Shown: one piece after another, positions 1 through 5,890 of the stretch
Numbering within the stretch: the stretch's first letter is position 1
Layout: the number at the start of each line of letters is the position of its first letter
From: Verrucomicrobiota bacterium
GTDB taxonomy: Bacteria > Verrucomicrobiota > Verrucomicrobiia > Chthoniobacterales > UBA10450
Assembly: GCA_003218815.1 (NCBI GenBank)
Contig: QHON01000167.1
Span: 28,825-34,714 of the forward strand
Reading direction: 5' to 3'
DNA: 5,890 nt
Notes under the pieces: generated by a model
What the model was told of the DNA's origin: nothing
Database searches by the model: none
What the model saw: the letters and a program-made list of their open reading frames with translations, nothing else
Position numbers and translations under genes: made by a program

Positions 1-296
1 TTGTCGCTCGGAATATCTTTTAGAACCGTGACTTTGCCGCTGGCGACATCGGCAACTGCGATGTGGCGTTCGGGGCCGGGTCGTGCCTTTGCGTCGGCTT
101 CGGTGTTGAATGCGACGCGTGTGCCGTCCGGCGAAATTTCAGGCAACGCACCGGTGGCAATTTTCTTCTGGTGCGTGCCATCGGTGTCAGCAACGAAGAT
201 GTTTTCGCGGTGTTCATACGCGATTTTGCGCTGCGCCGCATGGCTGGGCGCGGAAAATGCGAGGCAAAGGAAGATAGCGATCGCGAGCAGTTTCAT
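1..296 (-). CDS. Secreted PD40/TolB-like beta-propeller protein, second tandem copy (3' end outside window)
   Basis: The gene starts at an ATG at 296-294 and stays open to the left edge, giving 98 complete codons. Residues 1-20 form a signal peptide (MKLLAIAIFLCLAFSAPSHA, cleavage probably near residue 20-21), so export to the periplasm is predicted. The Cys at residue 11 is not in a lipobox. The mature part shows a propeller blade pattern: IAYEHRENIFVADTDG, then a PD40 motif ISPDGTRVAFNT at about residues 54-65, then RHIAVADV. It aligns residue by residue with the gene just upstream (about 60% identity by eye over residues 24-65), so the two are tandem paralogs. The ATG overlaps the upstream stop as ATGA and no Shine-Dalgarno sequence is visible, which suggests translational coupling. 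PD40 propellers often bind proteins or glycans, but no ligand can be named. It is not TolB proper, because the TolB N-terminal domain is missing between signal and propeller. The missing C-terminus prevents a finer call. Confidence 0.85.
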   Translation of the reverse strand, partial: MKLLAIAIFLCLAFSAPSHAAQRKIAYEHRENIFVADTDGTHQKKIATGALPEISPDGTRVAFNTEADAKARPGPERHIAVADVASGKVTVLKDIPSD

Positions 297-1198
297 AGGT
301 GCAAATTAGGGCGCGCTGACAGACGCGAAATGCCCCTTCTTGATCGGCGTTTCAAATTTTTTCCGTCGGCAGACATTCGATAAATGGAGTCGTTCTTTTC
401 GCCGGGCGCGCGACTGAGAAAAAGAATGTTGTCGTTATCGACCCAACAACCATCCCAGCCGAACAGCTTTTTGGGAGTAATTCTGACCGCCTGCTGCGAA
501 TCGAGATCGAAGGACCACAACGCCGGCACCGGTCCGTCCCAGTCTTTGCGGTTGGATTCCTCGCTCATATCGATGCCGAGAAGCAGACGTTTCCCATTTG
601 GTGAGACATCGATTCGACCATCGCTGCTCATGTCGCCATTTGGAATAATTTTGCCGATCTTCCATTGCGCTAGGACAGCGCCATCAAGTCCAAGCCGGTA
701 AATGTTTGTCATATCCTGACAAAAAACCGACTGACCATCGCGCGCCCAAATCGGCGAATAACGGGTGACCTCGTCCTGCGCGCCTTTCTTCAGAACACGA
801 AAGTCAGTTCCATCTGAGTTGATGAGGCCAAGGTCCCAGACCTCATTTTGACGCAGCGTAAATAGGATGCGCTTTCCGTCCGGGGACCACGTCGGGTAAT
901 AGCTGTTGTTGCTCGGAACATCCTTGAAAACTGTGGTCTTGCTAGTGGCGACATCCGTGACGGCGATGTGACGGATGTAAGTCGTGTCGCTCGTTTTTTC
1001 CACGGTGTTAAATGCGACCTGCGTGCCGTCGGGCGAAATTGCGGGAAAAATTCCATCGGCAATTTTTTTCTCGGCCGTGCCATCAAGATTAGCGACGTAA
1101 ACAGCGTCGCTGCGCTCGAAAGCGATGCGATGCTCCCCAGCAAATGCTGCGATGGTGGAAGTGATCAAGACGAAAGCAAGAGCGAGTATTTCTTTCAT
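293..1198 (-). CDS. Secreted PD40/TolB-like beta-propeller protein, first tandem copy
   Basis: The product is 301 residues from the ATG at 1198-1196. An in-frame extension to 1375 exists, but it would place 59 unlike residues before a good signal peptide (MKEILALAFVLITSTIAAFA, cleavage near residue 20) and would lie inside the upstream gene. The start overlaps the upstream stop as ATGA. The mature protein carries repeated WD40-like/PD40 blades: ISPDGTQVAF (about 54-63), WSPDGKRILF (104-113), WARDGQSVF (151-159), VSPNGKRLLLG (198-208) and IYRMSADGK (272-280). A periplasmic beta-propeller, probably a binding or scaffold protein, is inferred; no catalytic residues are evident. The last 20 residues are oddly Arg-rich and use codons such as AGA, AGG, CGA and CTA. 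A six-A run at codons 279-281 could shift reading to the -1 frame, which would end at 306 and give 297 residues. The stop at 295-293 overlaps the start of the second copy. Family assignment is firm; the function is unknown. Confidence 0.88.
   Translation of the reverse strand: MKEILALAFVLITSTIAAFAGEHRIAFERSDAVYVANLDGTAEKKIADGIFPAISPDGTQVAFNTVEKTSDTTYIRHIAVTDVATSKTTVFKDVPSNNSYYPTWSPDGKRILFTLRQNEVWDLGLINSDGTDFRVLKKGAQDEVTRYSPIWARDGQSVFCQDMTNIYRLGLDGAVLAQWKIGKIIPNGDMSSDGRIDVSPNGKRLLLGIDMSEESNRKDWDGPVPALWSFDLDSQQAVRITPKKLFGWDGCWVDNDNILFLSRAPGEKNDSIYRMSADGKNLKRRSRRGISRLSARPNLHL
306..362 (-). other. Candidate -1 slippery site and alternative C-terminal frame
   Basis: On the minus strand, codons 279-281 of the first PD40 gene read GGA AAA AAT. 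They contain the heptamer A_AAA_AAT (362-356), which fits the X_XXY_YYZ pattern for -1 slippage. Reading on in the -1 frame from 356 gives FETPIKKGHFASVSAP and a TAA at 308-306. That stop leaves 9 bp before the ATG of the second copy. The -1 tail uses mostly G/C-ending codons, like the rest of the gene, while the 0-frame tail (KRRSRRGISRLSARPNLHL) uses several AGA/AGG/CGA/CTA/TCA codons and is unusually basic. A 7-to-6 A deletion or a homopolymer sequencing error would produce the same picture. I have not identified a convincing stimulatory hairpin or upstream Shine-Dalgarno sequence. Confidence 0.4.
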
Positions 1199-2343
1199 GG
1201 CATTGCAAGCGTAATGAAGAAGGTCGCAGCCAGCGCGACGGAAAGGACTATCAGATAAACGAATCCGCCAACGAAAAATTTGAAAACGGTCATAAACCAG
1301 TCCTGTCGATAAACCCGGCGGATCGAGAGAAAAATTTGCACGGCGAAGATCGCCCAGAGAACTCCCACAATCCATCCGGCCAGAAGGCCAGACACGGTCC
1401 GATTCAATCCCATAGTAGCGAGCACGATCAACATGATCGCGAGATAGGCGAACGTGTGGATGTGGAGAGCGTAGACGAGATGGTCGATATAAAAAACGCG
1501 TTTGCGCAGATAAAGAATTTTGAGGACGAAGGCGAAGAGCGGGATGCAGCAGAGCACCATGTAAGGGAGATTGCTGATCATGGTGATAAGGAACAACTGA
1601 AGGTTCGTTCCGTGCTCACCGAGCTTTTGTTTGGCATGGCCCTCAATCCATTTCTCAAATCCATTGGCAGACGATGCGGAATCCTTCCCAAACTCCACAA
1701 CCGGGCGATCGGGCTTCTTTGCTTCAAGCTCTTTGTCCGTTGCGTTTTCCGTCTTGGGAGTCTCGGTGGGCGTTTCCTTGGGCTTGATAGCCCGTTCGAT
1801 TTTGCCCGTTGTCTCCGGAGGCAGAATCTTCAACGCCTTTTCAACGTTAGCCCGTTGCTCGGGTGTGAGTTTTTCCTTATCAAGCTCGACCTCGATCTCG
1901 GCCCGCGCTCCCGGCGTCAAGGTTTTTGGATGCAGGTGGGCTGATTTCACCCAGTAGGTGACGGCGAAAAAAAATAAAATGCTGGCGAGCAAATAAAGCC
2001 GCGCCGGATGCACATAACGGACACGCTTACCAGCGAGAAATTCGTTCGTTAGCCGCCACGGTCTTGCGATGAGCAGCCCAATCGTGGCGAAAAATTTTGA
2101 GTCCCAATTAAGGAACGAGTCTAGGACATCGACAATGACGTGCCGAAAGGAGCGACGATAGTCGATCGCTGGTTGCCCGCAGACCGAACAATACTTGCCG
2201 CTTAATTGCGTGCCGCAATTTTCGCAGCGAGTCAGCGGCGGGCGCTCTCGATTTTCCGAACGAAAGAAATGCTTTCGCCCCGGTTCTTCGACGGACGAGG
2301 TCGCGGCGTCGCGCAGGATAGACTTGGTCGTTTCGTCCGACAT
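1195..2343 (-). CDS. DUF3667-type membrane protein with N-terminal zinc ribbon
   Basis: This 382-residue protein of unknown function resembles the DUF3667 family. A zinc-ribbon-like motif has Cys40, Cys43, Cys52 and Cys55 (CENCGTQLSGKYCSVCGQ). It is followed by the family-style segment DSKFFATIGLLIARPWRLTN and GKRVRYVHPARLYLLAS (residues 81-121). I see about five hydrophobic segments: 113-132, 255-279, 287-310, 317-340 and 351-379. The third contains a His cluster (His288, His294, His296) that I recall as conserved in this family. Between the first two segments lies a roughly 120-residue polar loop rich in Lys, Glu, Pro and Thr (KPKETPTETPKTEN at 187-200). If the zinc ribbon is cytoplasmic, this loop is periplasmic. 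The ATG at 2343 has a purine stretch GAGGGA directly before it, too close for an ideal ribosome site. It is first in an operon with two secreted PD40 proteins, and its stop overlaps the next ATG. A role with those envelope proteins is inferred only from gene order. Confidence 0.85.
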   Translation of the reverse strand: MSDETTKSILRDAATSSVEEPGRKHFFRSENRERPPLTRCENCGTQLSGKYCSVCGQPAIDYRRSFRHVIVDVLDSFLNWDSKFFATIGLLIARPWRLTNEFLAGKRVRYVHPARLYLLASILFFFAVTYWVKSAHLHPKTLTPGARAEIEVELDKEKLTPEQRANVEKALKILPPETTGKIERAIKPKETPTETPKTENATDKELEAKKPDRPVVEFGKDSASSANGFEKWIEGHAKQKLGEHGTNLQLFLITMISNLPYMVLCCIPLFAFVLKILYLRKRVFYIDHLVYALHIHTFAYLAIMLIVLATMGLNRTVSGLLAGWIVGVLWAIFAVQIFLSIRRVYRQDWFMTVFKFFVGGFVYLIVLSVALAATFFITLAMP

Positions 2344-2511
2344 TCCCTCGCCAGACTACGAAGATGCGCTCAGAACGTCTATTTAGAATGTTTTCCATGC
2401 GTCGGTCGCATGAATCAGAAATCGAGGCCAAAAGTTAAGATTGACCGCGTGCCCGGCGTGATGCCACGATGCGCACCCAATCGCGATGGATCGGCCTAAC
2501 CAGTAAACCGA
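2344..2511. promoter_or_regulatory. Divergent intergenic region (operon / permease)
   Basis: This 168-bp gap separates the start of the minus-strand DUF3667-PD40 operon from the GTG of the plus-strand permease, so both promoters are expected here. The most AT-rich stretch is about 2379-2394 (ctatttagaatgtttt). It includes TAGAAT at 2384-2389, a near match to a -10 box on the plus strand, but no good -35 lies 16-18 bp upstream. A TTGACC at 2441-2446 resembles a -35 box but has no -10 partner at the right distance. The promoter positions are therefore not resolved, and only the presence of regulatory DNA is inferred from gene layout. Short open frames through this gap look like chance. Confidence 0.4.
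2396..2412. repeat. Short inverted repeat in the divergent intergenic region
   Basis: The sequence CATGCG-TCGGT-CGCATG has two perfect 6-bp arms around a 5-base spacer. It lies just beside the AT-rich stretch most likely to hold a promoter core, which is a plausible place for an operator. A palindrome this short has an appreciable chance of occurring at random in 168 bp, so binding by a regulator is only a possibility. Confidence 0.25.
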
Positions 2512-4125
2512 GTGGCGTCTCAACTCCTAAGAACCAAAAGCCCGGAGCATTTGATGGCGGAGGCGGCCGCGCCTGAGCGCCAGCTGAAGCGCGCACTCGG
2601 GCCGTTCGCTCTTACCTGCATCGGCATTGGCGCCATCATCGGCACTGGAATTTTTGCTCTGGCGGGAACGGCGGCGGCCGGCGAGCAGGCGCACGCCATC
2701 GGCTCCATTTGGAAAACGCCGGTCCTGAATTTCTTTCAGTCCTGGATCACGCACGCGCCCTTGGTATTTGGTCGGCCGGGTGCTGGCCCGGCTGTTATGC
2801 TTTCGTTTGTAGTGGCCGCGATCGCGTGCGGATTCGCGGCCCTTTGCTACGCCGAGCTTGCCTCTATGATTCCAGTGTCAGGCTCTGCTTACACCTATTC
2901 CTATGCGACACTCGGTGAGATCGTCGCGTGGATCATCGGTTGGGATCTTATTCTTGAATACGCGGTCGGGAACATGGCGGTTGCAGTCGGTTGGTCGGGC
3001 TATTTCGTAAGATTGTGCGGCAGCCTCTTTGGCCTGAAATTTCCGCTCTGGCTGGTAAATGATTACCGGACTGCTAGCGGTATAGTCGCGACCGGCGGCG
3101 ACGCACTCACAAATTATTCTTCCACGACGCTGCCAGTCATTGCCGGGCAGCCGATTGCCGTGAATCTCCCGGCGCTTCTCATCGTCGCTGCGGTGACCGC
3201 GCTCTTGATTTACGGAATTCGTGAGAGCGCGCGGACCAATACGACCATCGTCATCATCAAGGTCGCAGTCGTCGTTTTCGTGATTGCATTCGGCGCCTTC
3301 ATGGTTCAACCAAACAATTGGCATCCGTTTTTGCCGAGCGGCTTTGGGGGAGTTATGAGTGGCGCCGCGATCGTCTTCTTTGCGTTTATCGGATTCGATG
3401 CCGTGTCGACTACGGCCGAAGAAGCAAGAAATCCGCAGCGGGACATGCCGATTGGAATCATTGCAAGCCTCATCATCTGCACCGTGCTCTATGTGTTGAT
3501 GGCGGCAGTGATCACCGGGATGCGGATATATACAACGTACGTTGGGGATCCGGCTGCGGTCGCGACCGCATTCGCCGGTCATCGGGTGGCGCAAGGACTT
3601 ATCAGTGCCGGCGCGCTTGCTGGAATTACTTCCGTCCTGCTGGTTTTCCAACTCGGCCAACCCCGCATCTTCATGGCCATGGCACGCGACGGTTTGCTGT
3701 GGCCGTATTTTGCGAAAATTCACCCGCGGTTCCGCACACCGTACATCACGACGATTTGGACAGGCATCATCGTTGGTGGCGTCGCGATGTTGACCGACAT
3801 CGGCTCGCTCGCCGATCTCACAAACATCGGAACGCTTTTCGCCTTTCTCCTCGTTTGCCTCGGTGTGATTATCTTACGGCGCAAAGATGCCACTCGTCCG
3901 CGCCCATTCCGTGTGCCTTTAGTTCCATTGTTCCCGGTTCTGGGCGTAATTTTTTGCTTCGTGCTGATGCTGAGTCTGCCAATCGAAACATGGATACGCT
4001 TCTTTGTCTGGCTCGCGATCGGCCTTTGTATTTATTTCCTCTACGGAATACGACACAGTAAATTGCGACACGGCATCGACGTCGGACCAACCGAGGACAT
4101 TCCCCCGCCGCTCATCAAGACGTGA
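2512..4125 (+). CDS. APC superfamily amino acid permease (cationic amino acid transporter-like)
   Basis: This 537-residue inner-membrane transporter is predicted to import amino acids by ion-coupled or exchange transport. The first-helix motif GIGAIIGTGIFAL (38-50) is the substrate-backbone binding signature of APC transporters. FFAFIGFDAVSTTAEEARNP (289-308) is the hallmark of the sixth helix and following loop in the CAT/YfnA-like group. QPRIFMAMARDGLL (383-396) is the matching late signature. Hydrophobic segments fit about 12 helices across 31-55, 94-120, 133-170, 218-263, 281-300, 315-337, 360-383, 410-428, 435-455 and 468-512. The loop after helix 1 is long (about 57-92) and so is the one at about 172-217. 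The GTG at 2512 is the first possible start after an in-frame TAA at 2497, but lacks a Shine-Dalgarno sequence. An ATG at 2554 has GGAG six bases upstream, but it would remove RTKSPEHL, which resembles the usual start of this group. The substrate cannot be fixed from sequence alone. The gene is divergent from the DUF3667 operon and convergent with the peptidase. Confidence 0.93.
   Translation: MASQLLRTKSPEHLMAEAAAPERQLKRALGPFALTCIGIGAIIGTGIFALAGTAAAGEQAHAIGSIWKTPVLNFFQSWITHAPLVFGRPGAGPAVMLSFVVAAIACGFAALCYAELASMIPVSGSAYTYSYATLGEIVAWIIGWDLILEYAVGNMAVAVGWSGYFVRLCGSLFGLKFPLWLVNDYRTASGIVATGGDALTNYSSTTLPVIAGQPIAVNLPALLIVAAVTALLIYGIRESARTNTTIVIIKVAVVVFVIAFGAFMVQPNNWHPFLPSGFGGVMSGAAIVFFAFIGFDAVSTTAEEARNPQRDMPIGIIASLIICTVLYVLMAAVITGMRIYTTYVGDPAAVATAFAGHRVAQGLISAGALAGITSVLLVFQLGQPRIFMAMARDGLLWPYFAKIHPRFRTPYITTIWTGIIVGGVAMLTDIGSLADLTNIGTLFAFLLVCLGVIILRRKDATRPRPFRVPLVPLFPVLGVIFCFVLMLSLPIETWIRFFVWLAIGLCIYFLYGIRHSKLRHGIDVGPTEDIPPPLIKT
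2544..2547 (+). promoter_or_regulatory. Possible internal ribosome binding site in the permease
   Basis: GGAG lies six bases before an in-frame ATG at 2554 (permease codon 15). The GTG at 2512 has no comparable site. Either start is possible: the site favours 2554, while resemblance of the preceding residues to the family N-terminus favours 2512. The match could also be chance inside coding sequence. Confidence 0.3.
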
Positions 4126-4172
4126 AGAATTTCCGGCTTCCCCTTCTGGATTCCTCGTGCGCGGAGAGATCC
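4126..4172. other. Convergent 47-bp spacer between permease and peptidase
   Basis: The permease and the S9 peptidase end toward each other here. A bidirectional terminator would be expected, but I find only a weak, mismatched pairing (gaatttccgg against ctggattc, about 4129-4152) with no T-run after it. No gene or clear terminator is supported. Confidence 0.3.
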
Positions 4173-5890
4173 TCAGCTCTTTTGCTTTAGATGCTTTGCG
4201 AGGAAAGCTTCCGTCGCCTCGTAAAATGCAAACCGGTTCTCCTCGTTGCTAAAACCGTGGCCTTCATTGTCTTTGACCATGTATTCGACGTCCACCCCGC
4301 GTTTGCGAAGGCTTTGCACGATTTGATCTGATTCGGCTTTGTTGACGCGAGGATCCTGCGCGCCTTGGGCAACAAAAAGCGGTGTCTTGATTTTGTCGGC
4401 GTTCAATGCGGGTGACATTGCTGTGAATAAATCCTTGTCCTTCTCGGGATCGCCAACCATCTCATGCATCTGGTCGAGAAACGGTTTCCAATAGGGCGGG
4501 ATCGTTTTCATGAAGGTAAACAAATTCGAGATGCCCACATAATCGACTGCTGCCGCGTAGAGATCGGGCGTGTAGGTAACTCCCGCCAGCGTGGCGTAAC
4601 CGCCGTAACTCCCGCCGTAAATCGCAATGCGCTTAGGGTCGGCAATGCCTTGTTTGATCAGCCACTGGACACCGTCAGTGACGTCGTCTTGCATCGTTTT
4701 ACCCCATTGCTTGAACGATGCTTCCCAGAATTTCCGGCCGTAGCCGGTCGAGCCACGAAAATTTACTTGCAGCACTGCGTAACCACGGTTCGCGAGAAAC
4801 TGAACTTCCGGATCGTAACCCCACTCGTCACGCGCCCATGGGCCGCCATGCGGAATCATCACTGTGGGCAGATTCTTCGGATCGCGCCCGAGCGGCAGCG
4901 TGAGGTAACCGTGGATAATCAAACCGTCGCGACTCTTGTATTCTATCGGCTTCATCGGCGCGAGTTGATCCTCTTTCAGCCAGGGTGTCACATCGACCAG
5001 CTTGGTTAGTTCGTTGGTTTTCGTATCGAAAAGATAACGCGAGCCAGGCGTCCGATCGCTCGTTGCGGAGACGACAAACTTGTCCTCCTCGTGGTCGTTG
5101 CCGACTAGATCAATTTGATAGCCAGGAAGCTTCTGCTCGATCGTTGAGTACATTTTCTCGGTTTGCGGATCGAGGTATTTCCGCTCCTCATGCCAGGTCG
5201 TGTACTCCGCGTAAGTTAGGACCTTCCGTTTCTTCGAAAACGCAAGCCCATCGACGTCGACCTCTGGATTTTCGTAAATCGTGTCCGTTTCCTTGGCTGT
5301 CGCCGGGTCGATCTTTACAATCGCAACCTTGTCCCGACCGATGTTTGAGGTGGCATAGATTTCCTTGTTATCGAAGGAGTAAAACTCCGGCGTCACGCGT
5401 TCGCGGAAATTTGTGCTCAAGACTTTCTTGAATGGCGCCTTTTCGTCTAGCCGCGTAAGCAGTGTTGCGTTGACGCCGTCGGATTCCGTCGCGGCGAGAA
5501 TCCGGCCTTTGTGATCGGTCACCCAATGATCCACGCGTCCGGGGTTTTTCGCGGTCATCTTCATCTCGCCGGTCGCCACGTTTAATCGATAAGCGTCAAA
5601 AGCCTCGGCATTCCGCTTGTTCATCATCATGACGATTTCGTGCTCGGAAATATCTTCGAGATCGTCAACAACCTCCGCTCGCACCTTAGGAAATGGGGTC
5701 AGGTCTTTTACCCCACCAGTTTTCAAATCGATCCGGAAAAGATGAAAATTCTCGTCGCCCTTGTTGTCTTGCGCGTAAACAACGAACTGGTTTCCCTTCC
5801 AAAAGTAATCGCGAATATCGCGCTCCTTAACAGACGTGATCCGTTTAGCCTCGCCGCCTGCGGTGGGCCGAACGAAAATGTTCATGCGTG
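4173..5890 (-). CDS. S9 family (prolyl oligopeptidase-type) serine peptidase, 5' end outside window
   Basis: The frame stays open to the right edge, and the codon before the first visible Met is Arg. RMNIFVRP is typical of the interior of the propeller, so the ATG at 5885-5883 is probably not the true start; the signal peptide and first blades are likely missing. Numbering from that Met gives 570 visible residues. Residues 1 to about 305 are beta-propeller repeats (for example NIFVRP, FHLFRIDL, DAYRLNVATG and ATSNIGRD), which in this family gate access to the active site. Residues about 310-570 are the alpha/beta-hydrolase domain. It has oxyanion-loop HGGPW (346-350), nucleophile Ser426 in GGSYGGY, Asp511 in AQGAQDPRV and His543 in DNEGHGF, so the triad is complete. 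The expected activity is cleavage of short peptides, possibly as an acylaminoacyl- or dipeptidyl-peptidase; the subtype cannot be set here. Export is likely from family precedent but not shown. It ends 47 bp from the convergent permease, and a joint role in peptide use is inference. Confidence 0.93.
   Translation of the reverse strand, partial: RMNIFVRPTAGGEAKRITSVKERDIRDYFWKGNQFVVYAQDNKGDENFHLFRIDLKTGGVKDLTPFPKVRAEVVDDLEDISEHEIVMMMNKRNAEAFDAYRLNVATGEMKMTAKNPGRVDHWVTDHKGRILAATESDGVNATLLTRLDEKAPFKKVLSTNFRERVTPEFYSFDNKEIYATSNIGRDKVAIVKIDPATAKETDTIYENPEVDVDGLAFSKKRKVLTYAEYTTWHEERKYLDPQTEKMYSTIEQKLPGYQIDLVGNDHEEDKFVVSATSDRTPGSRYLFDTKTNELTKLVDVTPWLKEDQLAPMKPIEYKSRDGLIIHGYLTLPLGRDPKNLPTVMIPHGGPWARDEWGYDPEVQFLANRGYAVLQVNFRGSTGYGRKFWEASFKQWGKTMQDDVTDGVQWLIKQGIADPKRIAIYGGSYGGYATLAGVTYTPDLYAAAVDYVGISNLFTFMKTIPPYWKPFLDQMHEMVGDPEKDKDLFTAMSPALNADKIKTPLFVAQGAQDPRVNKAESDQIVQSLRKRGVDVEYMVKDNEGHGFSNEENRFAFYEATEAFLAKHLKQKS

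Noticed and set aside
1..1198. Calling the PD40 genes tolB
   Set aside because: Only the propeller repeats match. There is no TolB N-terminal domain and no tolQRA or pal neighbour in view.
1199..1375. N-terminal extension of the first PD40 protein to 1375
   Set aside because: The extension runs inside the upstream gene and would bury the signal peptide. The ATG at 1198 gives the export signal at the N-terminus and the same ATGA overlap as the next gene.
1336..1944. 202-residue plus-strand open frame opposite the DUF3667 gene
   Set aside because: No family motif is present, and it overlaps a gene with a clear zinc ribbon and membrane segments that is coupled to its neighbours.
2206..2499. 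97-residue plus-strand open frame reaching through the divergent gap
   Set aside because: More than half is antisense to the DUF3667 N-terminus including its cysteine motif, and it has no ribosome site or recognisable domain.
2878..3723. 281-residue open frame antisense to the permease
   Set aside because: It lies wholly inside a strongly supported transporter gene. Its composition (rich in Arg, Asp, His and Asn, no domain motif) is typical of an antisense shadow.
3318..4061. 247-residue open frame on the plus strand within the permease, in another frame
   Set aside because: It is rich in Arg, His and Trp with no recognisable motif, and overlaps the conserved permease helices. It is best explained as a shadow of high-GC third positions.
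4126..4172. Rho-independent terminator between the convergent genes
   Set aside because: The only pairing I find is short, has mismatches and is not followed by a T-run on either strand.

Overview
The window looks like ordinary chromosomal DNA from a free-living, moderate-GC Gram-negative bacterium. Evidence for this is tight gene packing, ATGA stop/start overlaps, signal-peptide-bearing beta-propeller proteins and a secreted-type S9 peptidase. The permease and S9 peptidase styles remind me of soil Verrucomicrobia (Spartobacteria-like) or Acidobacteria. That placement is inferred from memory of family members, not proven by a marker gene. I see no rRNA, tRNA, CRISPR array, insertion sequence or phage gene.

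Layout: (1) Positions 1-2343, minus strand, hold a three-gene operon read right to left. A DUF3667-type membrane protein with an N-terminal four-cysteine zinc ribbon (2343-1195) is followed by a secreted PD40/TolB-like beta-propeller protein (1198-293). A second, clearly paralogous PD40 protein (296-1) follows and runs off the left edge. Both junctions are 4-bp ATGA overlaps, so the three genes are probably translationally coupled. (2) Positions 2344-2511 are a 168-bp divergent intergenic region that must hold the start signals of this operon and of the permease. (3) Positions 2512-4125, plus strand, encode a 12-TM-type amino acid permease of the APC superfamily (CAT-like). (4) After a 47-bp convergent spacer, positions 4173-5890, minus strand, encode an S9 (prolyl oligopeptidase) family peptidase with an intact Ser-Asp-His triad. 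Its 5' end lies beyond the right edge.

How they may work together: the DUF3667 protein and the two propellers form one transcription unit and are probably an envelope module of unknown function. The peptidase and the permease could both serve peptide/amino acid scavenging, but they are convergent, so joint regulation is not shown. The most notable sequence-level signal is at the 3' end of the first PD40 gene. A six-A run forms an A_AAA_AAT slippery heptamer, and the -1 frame beyond it encodes a more natural-looking C-terminus than the annotated frame. This could be a frameshift mutation, a sequencing error or recoding.
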